Assembly: GCF_016808095.1 (NCBI RefSeq) | Contig: NC_068974.1 | Coordinates: forward strand, 19,824,825-19,888,824 | Origin: Vigna angularis | Taxonomy: Eukaryota > Streptophyta > Magnoliopsida > Fabales > Fabaceae | Direction of reading: 5' to 3' | Length of the DNA: 64,000 nt | In this document: one piece after another, positions 1 to 10,207 of the stretch | Layout: every line of letters begins with the position of its first letter | How positions within the stretch are numbered: position 1 is the first letter of the stretch | Program-made: the position numbers and the translations under genes | The notes under the pieces: model-generated | The model's input: the letters and a program-made list of their open reading frames with translations, nothing else | Database searches by the model: none | Told to the model about the DNA's origin: nothing

Positions 1-831
1 GGAACTACGAGTATGTTTACCTAACTGACAAGACTCACACGACAAACTTGATAATTTGGACAGACTTGGAACAAGTTGCTGCAGTTTGGCAAGACTGGGA
101 TGCCCTAACTGAGCATGAAGAAGGGATGGTGACTCCATGATTACGCCAGCATGTGGAGAAGGGCTGAGATGATATAGGCCATGAGACTCACATCCTGTGC
201 CAATCATGTGTTTCGAACTCCGATCCTGCAACCAAACAGAATCTTTGGTAAATGAAATAACACAATTAAGGGAACGAGTTAGACGACTTACGGACAATAA
301 GTTAAAAGGAGAACCAGGGACATAAAGTACATTATCAATGGATATGGACGGAAAAATATGAACAGTACCAATACCATGAGATGAGACTCTAGACCCATCA
401 GCCATCGTTACCGAGGGTAAATTAACCGGACATGACAAGGAAGAAAACAAGGACTTGTTACCAGTGATATGATCGGTGGCACCTGAGTCAAGGACCCAAG
501 ATCCGAGAGAGTGAGTCAAACCAACAAAAGGAGTACCTGTGCGTATAACAGAAGCAGATGTAGTGGAACTAGAGTGCTGACGATCCTCATACCATCTAAG
601 AAATTCCTGAAAGAGTAAATGGTTATTTATGGTATTTGATGAAGTAGGATGGTCTGCAGACGGTGATCGGGGAGGTGGATCAGAATTAGCCATTGCTATA
701 GGTCGAGGAGGACGTCCATGAAGCGCATAACATCTATCAATTTTGTGGCCTAGCTTGCCACAGTGGTCACATTTTGGACGTCCTTTACCTGGTTCGCGAG
801 ACCGACTCCGATCATCAAGTTGGGCAGCCAT
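1..831 (-). CDS. copia gag-pol polyprotein fragment (zinc knuckle, protease, GAG-pre-integrase)
   Basis: The frame is open from an ATG at 831-829 to the window edge with no stop. It starts MAAQLDDRSRSRE, then a CCHC zinc knuckle (CDHCGKLGHKIDRC, about 777-736) that packages element RNA. A serine/threonine-rich linker follows, then the aspartic protease signature WVLDSGATDH (about 500-471). Near 119-80 comes the histidine-containing GAG-pre-integrase motif (HAQLGHPSLAKLQ) and then the CESCQLGKH segment that leads into integrase. Only about 17 residues precede the zinc knuckle, far fewer than a normal copia gag, so the gag core is deleted or starts upstream in another frame. The rest of this coding region shows no breaks, unlike every other copia piece in the window. 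Family assignment is firm; activity cannot be judged. Confidence 0.85.
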   Translation of the reverse strand, partial: MAAQLDDRSRSREPGKGRPKCDHCGKLGHKIDRCYALHGRPPRPIAMANSDPPPRSPSADHPTSSNTINNHLLFQEFLRWYEDRQHSSSTTSASVIRTGTPFVGLTHSLGSWVLDSGATDHITGNKSLFSSLSCPVNLPSVTMADGSRVSSHGIGTVHIFPSISIDNVLYVPGSPFNLLSVSRLTRSLNCVISFTKDSVWLQDRSSKHMIGTGCESHGLYHLSPSPHAGVIMESPSLLHAQLGHPSLAKLQQLVPSLSKLSSLSCESCQLGKHTRSS

Positions 832-1212
832 GGAGAGGGAGAAACCCTAAAAATTCAAAGTGCTCCGATTGACGCAATGACCACAGATCCAGAAAGAGGG
901 CGAGGAGGCGATCACGGCGGTGCTGATCGGTGGCGGAAATCTCCGGCGACGCGCCGGCACGCGTGGCGGCAGCGGTGGCAGTGGTGACTCTTGCGGCAGC
1001 GTGTGGAGGCGCGTGGGTGGTCCGTTCGCCGCGATCTTCGTACCACGGTGGTCGCCCGGTCGAGACGATTCTGATGGTGTGGTCGCCGGTCGATTTTGGA
1101 ACTCCGGCGACGGCGGCGGCGGCGGCAGCGGTGGAGACGACGGCCGCGGCGACAACTGCAACGATAGCGGCAGTGATGGGTGTCGGAGACTATGGAGTTG
1201 GCTGAAACTATT
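832..1212. other. GC-rich leader between copia PBS and gag-pol
   Basis: About 380 bp of strikingly GC-rich sequence with GGC/GCC runs (for example near 1110-1150), in an otherwise AT-rich window. It occupies the place where copia leader and gag core belong. Long frames are open on both strands, but this is what a stop-poor GC-rich tract gives by chance; none resembles gag. It may be sequence picked up from a gene's GC-rich 5' end. Confidence 0.5.
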
Positions 1213-1230
1213 CCTGTGCTCTAGATACCA
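1213..1230 (-). other. primer binding site (tRNA-Met type)
   Basis: On the minus strand this reads TGGTATCTAGAGCACAGG directly after the LTR end, matching the common plant copia primer site TGGTATCAGAGC with one inserted T. Its position fixes element orientation and the LTR boundary. Confidence 0.85.
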
Positions 1231-1382
1231 TGTGAGAAATAGAGAAGATTGGGAGAGAATATCCCTTGTGTGTTTAGAATACACATAGGGTAGTTTATTT
1301 ATATTGTAAGATATGGGCCAATGCCCTTAATACAGAATAGACTAAGCTCAAATAACAGAAACACACATCTTAACATCTAACA
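1231..1382 (-). repeat. 5' LTR of copia element (152 bp)
   Basis: In element sense it starts TGTTAGATG and ends CTCACA (TG...CA ends), immediately next to the primer site. It holds an AATATAAATAA TATA-like box (about 1307-1295). At 152 bp it is short for a copia LTR but within the known range. The partner LTR is outside the window. Confidence 0.8.
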
Positions 1383-1656
1383 GTTTGCTAAGGAGGGGTA
1401 TTCTTTTGTACATTTGAGTATAGACTGGATCATCATTCACTGGACGGAGAGAGGCTCCCTTGATAGGGTGATTCTTGTATCTCAATATTGTTAATATCAA
1501 TAATTCGTATACATTCAATCCGTTTGTGTGTGTTTTGGTGAGAGGAGAGATCGAATAGACTTCTTGAATAAAGAAGTCTAACAAGATTGGTCTGACCTGC
1601 CAAATAAATCATTCAAGGAGGAAGGAAGGACGAACAGAGTGTGTGTGAAGGCAAGA
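1383..1656 (+). repeat. end of a gypsy LTR plus primer site and leader
   Basis: Non-coding sequence running to ...GAAGTCTAACA at about 1582, followed by ATTGGTCTGACCTGCC, a plausible decayed primer binding site, and a short purine-rich leader before the gag start at 1657. The position in front of a gypsy gag supports LTR-end status; the left part of the LTR is cut off by the copia LTR. Confidence 0.5.
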
Positions 1657-2592
1657 ATGGAGGAAAGAGTAATTGCGATTGAGTCGACGGTGGAAGAACT
1701 TAAAGGCGAAGATGAGGGCAGTGACCCACAAACTTCAAGCATTTGGGCGCGCACTCGGAAGACGAACAAGGAACCAGGAACGAAGTTCGGAAGGCAGTCG
1801 CAATTTTGTTAATGCAGGTCGGGAACGGCGACAGAAGAGTTTGGAGGACGACAAAGGGGAAGTACCACGCAGTTGGATGAAACACGTGGAATTACCCACT
1901 TTTGAGGGTACAAATCCCATGGGATGGATCGCGAAGACAGAGAAGGAGAAAATGAAGCTTGTCTTATCTGCATGGATGGAGGGGCCAGTTATTGGTTCCG
2001 TTTTTGGCGCAAAAAAACCAAGAACCCATCCTGGAGAACGTTCACGGAAGCTCTGATGCGGAGGTTCAGTGGACTCAATCAAGGCATTATTTTTGAAAAG
2101 CTTGTGGCGGTGTGATAGAAGGGGAGCGTCAAAGAATATGTACAGGAGTTTGAAGTCCTGGTGGCACAGGCCATGAGAGTGACTGAAGAGCAGCTACTTG
2201 GATATTTCTTTGCTGGGTTACAGGAGGGACATCGAGATCTGGAACAGGCTGGGATAATTCCCCAAGGAAGTGGCAGAATGGTTAGTAAAGGGGGTCTGAT
2301 GTGGGGGAGATACCAAACGAGTTATGGGACGATCGCAAGGACCGAAATTTATAGGGGCCAACGAAGGGATCAGTTAACACTAGCGGGGGACAGGGATCGA
2401 AGAATGAAGGAATTCCTAGTACTCTAAGCTCCAAAGTAAGCAGCAACGCAGGGGGAACACCCAAGGTAGAGGGGTGAAGACATTGCCCTACCCGAAGTAC
2501 ATAAAAAGGCGAGAGGAGGGGCGATGTTTCCACTGTGGAGGACCCTACAACCCGGGCCACAAATGCGCAGAAAGAATCATGAGAGTTATAGT
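1657..2592 (+). pseudogene. Ty3/gypsy gag remnant
   Basis: The remnant starts MEERVIAIESTVEELKG and continues, with shifts between frames, through a gag core: LPTFEGTNPMGWIAKTE near 1890-1940, a tryptophan-rich stretch (PSWRTFTEALMRRF, near 2030-2070), and EFEVLVAQAMRVTEEQLLGYF near 2150-2210. It ends with a zinc-knuckle-like CFHCGGPYNPGHKC near 2523-2567. Gag would form the particle shell. At least two frameshifts and several stops break it, and it is cut at 2593 by the LTR of the next copia element. No protease or RT follows. Lineage is Ty3/gypsy; I do not assign a clade. Confidence 0.75.
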
Positions 2593-2777
2593 TGAAAATA
2601 GGACTGATTTTATTATTCTCAATCATGAAAAATACATTCTCATATCCTCTATTTGTAATAATCTAATTATCCTAAAAAGGGAAATAGGGAAACTAGGTAA
2701 ACAAAATAAAATAGAAGATTATATATCTATTTTCTCTAATTAGAAAGATTCTAAAGATATCTTTTCTAATTACAACA
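2593..2777 (-). repeat. 3' LTR of truncated copia element (185 bp)
   Basis: In element sense it begins TGTTGTAATTAG directly after the polypurine tract and ends near ...CCTATTTTCA, giving TG...CA ends. It inserted into the gypsy gag; the duplicated target cannot be confirmed because the other end of the element is lost. Confidence 0.75.
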
Positions 2778-2793
2778 CTCCCCCTCAAGTTGG
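2778..2793 (-). other. polypurine tract of copia element
   Basis: The minus strand reads CCAACTTGAGGGGGAG and then the LTR start TG. This is the typical plant copia plus-strand primer and fixes the LTR boundary. Confidence 0.8.
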
Positions 2794-4208
2794 TAAATGA
2801 ATATCAATCATTCCCAACTTGCCTACAAGATCTTGATATCTACCCGGAGGAAGCCCTTTTGTAAAAATATGTGTTATTTGAAGTTCTGTAGGAACATGAG
2901 TTGTAATCACAAAGCCTCTGTCAAGATTATCTTTGATGAAATATCTGTCAATCTCAATGTGTTTGGTTCTGTCATGCTGTACTAGATTATGGGCTATGCT
3001 CATGGCAGACTTATTGTCACAGTGTAGTTGCACCCGGTTCTCCACTTTGACTTTAAGATCATCCAAAATGATTTTCATCCCGAGTCCTTCACACATTCCT
3101 TGAGCAAGAGCTCGAAATTCAACTTCAGCACTAGAACGGGATACTCTATCTTGCTTTTTGCTTCTCTATGTTACCAAACTATCTCCAAGAAACACAAAAT
3201 ACCCAGAAGTAGATTTTTCGTCAGTAATAGAACCTGCATAGTCAGCATCAATATATATCTTCATAGTCAATGTGTCTTCCCTTTTGAATAATAGCCCATT
3301 TCCTGGACTTGACTTCAAGTATTGGAGAATTTTGTCAACTACTTGCATGTCTCTCTCTCTTGGATCATGCATAAATTAGCTCACTACACTAACTGCATAA
3401 GCAATGTCCGGTCTTGTGTGTGATAGATAAATCAATTTTCCTGCAAATCTCTGATATTGGGCCTTCTCTACAGGAGTACTTTCTTCACTTCCAATTCTGT
3501 GATTTTGTTCTATAGGAACTGTTGAGGTTCTACATCCCAACTTTCCTCATTCTTTGAGGAGATCAAGTACATATTTCCTTTGGGAGATGAAAATTCCGTT
3601 CTTGGAGTAGGCAACCTCTATTCCAAGAAAATATTTGAGTTTTCCTAGGTCTTTCATTTCAAATTGAGCTGCCAATTTATCTTTTAATGGCAATTTTTCT
3701 GTTTCATCATCTCCTACAATAATCATATCATCCACATAGACAAGAAATAGAGTGAGTTTACCTGTAGAAGAGTGCTTTATGAATAGAGTGTGATCTCCTT
3801 GGCTTTGTCTGTATCCCAAGGAAACCATTGCTTTTGTAAATCTTCCAAACCATGCTCTAGGGGATTGCTTAAATACAATGCTTTCTTCAGGAGGCATACC
3901 TTGTTTCTTTAATTTTTCACCTCAAAGCCTGGGGTATCTCCATGTACACTTCATCTTCTAGATTTCCATGAAGAAAGGCATTCTTCACATCCAGCTGGTG
4001 TAAGTTCCATCCAAAATGAGCAGCCAAAGCAAGAATAACTCGAACTGTATTCATCTTTGCCACTGGAGCAAATGTCTTCTCATAGTCAATCTCATATGTT
4101 TGGGTATATCCTTTTGCCACCAATCTAGCTTTATATCTTTCTATTGTCCCATTTGCCTTATGTTTCATTGTGAATATCCATCTACACCCTACTGCATTCT
4201 TGTCTCTT
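2785..4208 (-). pseudogene. copia reverse transcriptase-RNase H remnant
   Basis: On the minus strand from 4208 come the copia RT parts in order: a [13 protein letters not shown] motif (about 4135-4095), [34 protein letters not shown] (about 3995-3940), then after a frameshift the catalytic FLVYVDDMIIVGDD (about 3755-3710). RNase H follows with IDADYAGSITDEKSTSGY (about 3258-3200) and the C-terminal TKHIEIDRYFIKDNL. In-frame stops lie near 3548, 3374 and 3167, plus a frameshift near 3900. Two stops replace an expected Gln and Trp, consistent with C-to-T decay. Gag, protease and integrase are absent: the element is cut at about 4208, exactly where a UFD1 fragment begins. Confidence 0.9.
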
Positions 4209-4211
4209 AGA

Positions 4212-4870
4212 AAGTGAAAAATGTGACACTTCCAAAAGGGACATATATTAAGTTATAGCCCCACACAAAGGACTTCTTAGATATTTCAAATCCAAAAGTT
4301 ATCTTAGAAACGACACTAAGGAATTTTTCCTGCTTGACTACTGGAGATAGCATTATGGTGGCTTACAACAACAAAAAATATTACATAGATATTATAGAAA
4401 CTAAGCCTGACAATGCCATAAGCATAATTGAGATTGACAGCAAGGTGGACTTTGCTCCTCCCTTGGATTACAAGGAACCTGAAAAGCCCATTGCACCGCA
4501 TTCTACTGGAAAGGCACCAACGGCTGCTGAGGATACCCCTATCGAAATTGAGCCCAAGTTCAACCCATTTTCGGGAACTGGGAGACGGTTGGATGGAAAA
4601 CCTTTGAAGTATCAGCCTCCTCCAGTTTCTTCTTCCTCAGGGTCAAAGGACAAGAAACATGATGTTCCAAATGTCAATTCACAGTCTTCTACAACTTCTA
4701 GCTCACAAAGTAATGCTCATCAATCTCAGAGCAAGCTTGTGTTTGGGTCAAATGCAAACCATTCTAAAGAGACAGGAAAGGCGAAAGAGCCAAAACCAGA
4801 GCCACCTAAAGAGAACGAAGAGTCGAAATTTCAAGCTTTTACAAGGAAGAAGTATTCTTTATGGGGTTAA
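4212..4870 (+). pseudogene. UFD1: UFD1-like gene fragment (C-terminal part)
   Basis: UFD1 is the ubiquitin-binding partner of NPL4 that guides ubiquitylated proteins to CDC48/p97. The frame here reads [12 protein letters not shown], a TAG stop (4256-4258), then PHTKDFLDISNPK, GDSIMVAYNNKKYYIDI, VDFAPPLDYKEPEKP, and a Ser-rich tail ending KFQAFTRKKYSLWG plus stop. Wording and order match the second half of plant UFD1 proteins; the N-terminal barrel domain is missing. The coding sequence is continuous with no introns, while plant UFD1 genes have several, so a retrocopy is likely, although I see no clear poly(A) tail. The 5' cut meets the truncated end of the copia element at about 4208. The stop at codon 15 of the piece makes it a pseudogene. 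Confidence 0.85.
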
Positions 4871-5630
4871 TTTTATATCAGTCAATTAAATGATCTTTTA
4901 CCTTCTGCATGGATTCATGTCTATTGCAAAAAACTTGTACTTTTTTTTACCTCACTTATATATTATAAACTGACCTTATCTCTAGTCTTCAACAATTATG
5001 ATTACAGCAGAGGAAGATAAGGAAGAGGAGGCGGGGGAGAGCACAAAAACTGCATGATAAGTAGTTGGGCTTTAAAGGAAAAGAAATTGGGCTTGAAGTT
5101 TCGGGTTATAAAATCGGGTCATGCAACCCAACACAAAAACATAACCTAGAAGCATAGGCAGTGCCCTCAAAGATGCCACAATGTGCACAACAAGATATGC
5201 TAGAAGATGCATCACGAAGAGCACACCACGAGGCCACGAGTAAGATACATTGCCTCTAGGCCGTTAGAGGCACCACCACAAGGCCACAAGCAAGAAACAC
5301 CATGAGATGTATTGTCCTGAGAAACATAGAGGCCATGAGGATAGCTGCTCTGACACTCGTGAGAAATGTTGCTGCCAAGTAAGTTTTGATGCACAACGAC
5401 AATTTGACGTGATCGACAAAAATCACAACCTTGAGGTTTCGTGAAATCAGAGACGGGGGAGAAAATGGTAGACGTGTATAATTTTATGCTCCAAAACACA
5501 ACTCACAAGCCCAAGTATCAAGTTTGAGGTATAAATGGAGGCATATAAGAACATTATAACAGCACTTCCAATTTAAAATATGGAATAACAAAATTACCAA
5601 GATTTTAAAAAGATAAACCCAATTCCAGAT
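4871..5630. other. unassigned sequence downstream of UFD1 fragment
   Basis: The first 100 bp may be the UFD1 3' UTR. The rest contains an imperfectly repeated theme (GAGGCCACGAG / AAGGCCACAAG, about 5228-5290) and a minus-strand frame of about 95 codons that resembles nothing I know. No gene is supported. Confidence 0.4.
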
Positions 5631-5823
5631 TGTTAAGAATCAAGAGAAACCTATTTGGGATTGAACCTAGTATATTGATACCTACGCATACCTCTCTTAT
5701 AAAGAAAGAATATCCTATTAACAATTAACCAAAACATACACTTAATAGTTCACCCATAGCTGCCTTTTATAGTTTTCTCCCTTACATTTTCTCACCATTT
5801 TTACAATTAGTCCAAACCTAACA
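5631..5823 (-). repeat. possible solo LTR (193 bp)
   Basis: The segment runs TGTTAAGAATC...CTAACA, so both ends carry the TGTTA/TAACA inverted ends typical of copia LTRs, and a TATA-like CTATAAAAGG sits on the minus strand near 5778-5769. Flanking 5-mers (CAGAT, CCCAT) do not match well, so this is tentative. Confidence 0.35.
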
Positions 5824-6548
5824 CCCATGAGCAAAGACAACAAACATTACTATCGGCCCCAAGTATTGTCCACTTTGAATCCTATACTCTGTCATAGTTT
5901 TGTTTTTAAAAAGCGTCTCGGAGAGTGGAAGGAGGAACAGTATCCTTCAAACTGAATAACCTCACCACTGCAATATAATTATAAAGCTATACAACCACAA
6001 CAATCATCTAAAAATAGCTTCTTCCCATCAGCACTCGACAGTTGTACCTTTGAATTCTGCATCATTTTTTTTCTGCACTCTTAACCTTCACTAGCTCAAA
6101 CATTATAACTCCATATGACCTAGTAACCTCAATGTACACCAGAAAGGGTTTAACCCCGCAAATGAAACCATTTATTGATATTTCCTTCATTGACCTCGCA
6201 ATTCAATTAACACTAACTGCAAAAGGATATCTCTACATTAACAACAATTCCACTCATTGCCTCTCTTTTAGTTTCCCATATATACTCTTCAACACATACA
6301 TTCCTATTTGAAACACCATCAGACATTGAATCATCTCTTTCATCAAGATTCGTACCTTGATTCATTAAATCATGGGTGACTAACCTCTTCTATTAGACTA
6401 GACTCCCGTTGATAACAACCCCACTCTTCACCAACCCCTCTAAAAGGACACGTCATCACATGAAAAATTCAACATTGCATCTATGCTACCATGAAATTGA
6501 TTTCAATTTCATACATCAGATACGTTACTATTATAATAATATGTTCAC
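5824..6548. other. unassigned sequence; no further SAC3 exon found
   Basis: I searched the minus strand for the continuation of the SAC3-like exon and found none. Short open frames are not recognisable. The stretch may include the intron of that exon and older LTR sequence. Confidence 0.4.
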
Positions 6549-6792
6549 CTGGGCACATGTAAGGACATGTTCCAACAATATTGGAAGATGGTTGTGCGTC
6601 CTCTTCTTGCCTGTTACTGAGAACAGAGTTGGAAGCACTGCTGCCACTAGTGGAAGAAGAAGTGCCCCTTTCACCAAAGCTTGAAACTTTGGATTGATTT
6701 GAAGGAAATCTGTGACCTCGACCACGACCACGACCACGACCACGACGTGATTGGTAGAAAGAGGAGCCACGGTTTCCGTTCCCACCCTCCAT
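6549..6792 (-). CDS. putative first exon of a SAC3/GANP-family gene (fragment)
   Basis: From ATG 6792-6790 the minus strand encodes MEGGNGNRGSSFYQSRRG, an RG/GR-rich tract (GRGRGRGHRF), a Ser-rich segment and NIVGTCPYMCP. Then comes a consensus splice donor, CCCAG/GTGAAC, at 6549/6548. The GTCPxMCP signature is the entry to the SAC3/GANP domain of TREX-2 mRNA-export proteins, and ending an exon there suits such a gene. The RG-rich run also looks like RNA-binding proteins in general. No downstream exon was found within the next 1.6 kb, so this is a fragment or a gene cut by insertions. A CT-rich stretch upstream could be its 5' UTR. Confidence 0.45.
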
Positions 6793-7653
6793 TACTCTCT
6801 CTTTCTGCACTCTTCACGGCTTCACTCTCCTTTTCCTCATTTTTACTTTGACTTGGTTTTAAGCTCTATTTGAGTTGAAAAAGTATTAAATTTATATTTT
6901 TCTGAAAATGATTTTAATTTTCTCTTTATTTTTACTAACAAAGTTCAATGTATATTATTGATATTTAACTTTAAATATTTTCATAAACGAAAAAAATTAA
7001 GAAAAAATGAAATTGAATTTTTTATAAATTAAATTAAATTACACAGTTAAAAAATATAAATAAATTATATATATAAATAAATTATATTTCTTACAAATTA
7101 GCTTATAAAGTTATGAATTACTCTTTCTGCAAGTTATTAAAAGTGTTTGCAGAAACATTTATTTAATAAATTTAGATCGTTTCTTGTATTCAGTTATGGG
7201 AGTTTTTTTTTTTTAAGGAACTTCAAGAATATGTTTATTTAATAAATTTAGATCGTTTATTGTTTTAATGGCATATATTGAATATTTAATTATTTTATAA
7301 TATTTTATTTATTTATTTTAAATAATACTTTTCATTATTTGACTTAGTTAATGACTAGTTAAAAAATTATTGATCATAAATTTTAATGTGTGCCGCATTT
7401 CTTTAAAAGTATAAATATATATTAAATACATTTTTAAAAAATCATATTATTTTTCTTCCTGTAAAATATAAGGTGTTTCTCATGTTCTTGTTAACTAAAA
7501 TAAAAATAAAATTGATGGGTAAACATTTTTAATATATGAATTCGAATATATGGATGGTTTTTTTATTAAATATACTATTAATAATAAGTTACGATTTATA
7601 TTTGTATAATTTTTTCATCGCTATTAGTAATAATGAACTAAAAAAATAAAATA
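6793..7653. other. AT-rich intergenic DNA
   Basis: Very AT-rich with no gene. A 26-bp direct repeat containing TTTAATAAATTTAGATCG occurs near 7159 and 7233. The last five bases, AAATA (7649-7653), are the left target-site duplication of the large element that follows. Confidence 0.6.
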
Positions 7654-8663
7654 TCTAACATCCCATTTTAGTAATTTAAAATCACTAAAATAAGAGTTAC
7701 AAAGAAGATAACTTACAACAAACTTGAGATTTTAAGAGAAGAAAAATCTACACTTGAAAAACAAAAGAGGCTAACTATATTGTTGCTTCACCACCAACCC
7801 CTATGCTGAGACAACTGGAAAGATGTCTTGCTTAAGCTCACACACATCAAGGTGATCATTGCAAAAGAGAAAACACACAGACAAACAAAAGCAAAAGCAA
7901 GCATAAGCTAATGATAAAACAATTTAACATGGAAAAATAAATTTCAACATAAACTATCAATCACACAATTAGTAGAACATCTTTCACCATTCACAAATAT
8001 CAAAGCATCTTTCCATTTCACACCACTGACTCCGACTTGGCCAAACCCTTTACAATATAGTATAAATGTCAAGCCATGGAAAGTTCTGCACCTGTGTGGT
8101 GGAATAGTTTATTCACTCAAAACTACCACACAAGCTTAGTCCTTAAAACGCCCTTTGCCACCATGAAGAAAGGCTCTCAGGCTAGAACCTCCTGCTCCTC
8201 TCACGACATGACTAATCACTCTCTAATTGAGCATGGATGATCACTAGAGTGTCAGGATAACCCCATATCGGCTTCTTACAATTTATACTATTTATACACA
8301 TGAATCCCTTGATAAAAGATATTCCTCCTTAGAATTCTCTTTTTCCAACCTTGAAAACCATTTGAAATCATACATATGTCCATACAATTTCACATTTGAA
8401 TAACCGACCAATACATGACAATACTGATCATACATTAAAGAAATAGAAACACTCATACAAGTCATTAGAAATCACCCAAAAATATAATTTCTTCATGGCA
8501 TATTGATACTCATTCTTACTTCAGGAAAACAGCTCTGAAACCCTCACCAACAGCTCCGGAAGGATCCAAAACCCCCTAGACGACCTAAGGAACGTCAAAA
8601 ACCGATAACCGAAATCCCAAATTTGAGATTGAAAACTGAAAAAAACCAAACTTTGCTGAGTTG
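7654..8663 (-). repeat. left part of the split 3' LTR
   Basis: It matches 22939-23951 almost base for base, including ACATCCCATTTTAG at the terminus and GAAAACAGCTCTGAAACCC near the inner end. Homology stops at GCTGAGTTG (8655-8663), where the Athila LTR starts. The terminal TG is here TC. Confidence 0.85.
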
Positions 8664-9939
8664 CTAATAACGCTTGAAAAACTGTTATTTTTATACTTAA
8701 TTTTGACATTAAAAACAACCTTTATGACTTATAAACTAGCTTAAAATCATGCTTTTGCTTAAGTTTTGGAAATAAGAGAGTTGAATGGGTTTTATTCTTG
8801 GTTTTCCTTGTTTTGGCAGGAATTAAGATGGATTAGATGAAAGAAGTTGAAGTAGTAAGGAGTTGGACTCAGGAAAGGAAGTAAAAGTGCACAAAACAAG
8901 AGTTACATTCACCGCTCAGCGCCACTTTTACCGCTGAGCAGCGTTCTGAAGCACCGTAGTCACCGCTGAGGGCCAAAAGTGCAGCTGAGCGTCATTTTGA
9001 AGAAACACACTTACCGCTGAGCGCCAAAAGTGCCGCTGAGCGCCATTGAATTAGGCTTGGGCCTATTTTCTGTAATTCTTAATAAACTATATAAGGGTTT
9101 AGTCGACCTAGGGTTAGCATCTTTGGACAGAAAGAGTCAAAATCACACTTTCTTTACCCCTTGGAGGCGGATTTTGGATGTGGAAGCTCCTTTCTTCGAA
9201 TTCTAGGGTTTTATCTTTCATTGTTTTTCATCTAGTTTCATCATGTCTATGGTGAACTAAACCTCCATTATTGTTGGGGAACCGATGTAATCCTTTGAAA
9301 CTCTCATGTATTGAATTGGTTCTATATTTTATATGCTTTGCTTCATTAATTGTTAGGGTTTTTCTTCCATACTCTATGCATGCTTTGTTTAACTCATTGA
9401 ATTGCATGATCATTGATGTTATCTATATGGACACATATAGGTAAATCTAGAACTGAGGAAATTCTCCCAAGAGAAATATTACCTAGACATAGGGATAAGA
9501 GGATTGGTTGCCTTTAAGCTTTTGTGCGAATGTAATACATGAATAATTGCTAGGGAGACAAGACATTGTAAACTAGTGATTAAGAGTAGGCTTTCTTCAC
9601 CGAGACATCGGGTTTAAGGTAAATTAGAAAGTGACATTAACATTAATGAAGAAAGATGAATTCTTGAATACATGAGAGTGGATAGGATAAATCGAAAACC
9701 CCAACAATATCATCATTCCATATTTACATCAATCTCTTTTGCTTCTCTTAATCTAATTGATCAAACACTTGCATTCATGTTTATTTTTCGTAATTCAAAC
9801 ACATTGATTTTGTTTACAAGTCTAATTTAATCAATAAATCACATAACTGTTTAAGCCGTGAGTCCTTTGGGAAACGATACTTGGTCTTAGCATTTTATTA
9901 TTACTTGATACGATTCGGTACACTTACCGAGTGTTAACA
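8664..9939 (+). repeat. 5' LTR of Athila-type family A
   Basis: It starts CTAATAACGCTTGAAAAACTG (first 20 bases shown approximately; siblings start TGATAACAG) and ends CGAGTGTTAACA. It contains CCGCTGAGCG-type repeats (8910-9050), a TATA box CTATATAAG (9088-9096), and a U5 with CGGTA-CACT-TACCG. Confidence 0.85.
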
Positions 9940-9945
9940 AGTTTT

Positions 9946-9963
9946 TGACGTCGTTGCCGGGGA
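9946..9963 (+). other. primer binding site, degenerate Athila type
   Basis: TGACGTCGTTGCCGGGGA lies six bases after the LTR end. It is close to the TGGCGCCGTTGCCGGGGA site common in Athila/Tat elements. Confidence 0.75.
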
Positions 9964-10004
9964 CTCGTGGTTTAACTATTTTATTTGTGTGATTATTGAT
10001 TAGC

Positions 10005-10175
10005 TTTGACTTGATTTTTTATCCTTTTATCTTTGTATCTTTTTGTTTTATCTTTTTATCTTTTTATCTTTCTATCTTTTTGATTATCTTTTTATATTTT
10101 TATATTTTTATCCTTTTGTTTTTATCTTTTTATCTTGTTATCTTTTTAGTTTATCTTTTCTATCTTTTTGTGCTA
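10005..10175 (+). repeat. pyrimidine-rich octamer tract
   Basis: Repeats of TTTTTATC and variants fill the leader between primer site and gag. They are a low-complexity expansion; the frame that is open through them is not a gene. Confidence 0.8.
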
Positions 10176-10207
10176 ACAATTGTTTCTAGGGTTTTGTGTT
10201 CTTGTGT

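Larger units (their letters stand above)
1..1382 (-). mobile_element. Ty1/copia retrotransposon, 5' part (runs off left edge)
   Basis: Read on the minus strand, the order is LTR (1382-1231), tRNA-Met-type primer binding site (1230-1213), a GC-rich leader, then an open gag-pol frame with zinc knuckle, protease and GAG-pre-integrase, which is the normal copia order. The rest of pol and the 3' LTR would lie beyond position 1, so completeness and target-site duplication cannot be judged. Most of the gag core expected before the zinc knuckle is missing. Confidence 0.85.

Noticed and set aside
847..1288. Overlapping long frames on both strands in the GC-rich tract
   Set aside because: GC-rich low-complexity DNA lacks stops by chance. 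The frames start inside the LTR and have no domain.
5212..5499. 95-codon minus-strand protein with several Cys
   Set aside because: No recognisable family, start uncertain, and internal repeats suggest non-coding DNA.
6531..6785. Alternative frame with a VVVVVVVVE run opposite the SAC3-like exon
   Set aside because: It is the same strand read one base off. The RG-rich frame has the better start, domain signature and splice donor.
10005..10200. Membrane protein of about 137 codons from 9996
   Set aside because: Translation of a TTTTTATC repeat tract that runs into gag in the wrong frame.
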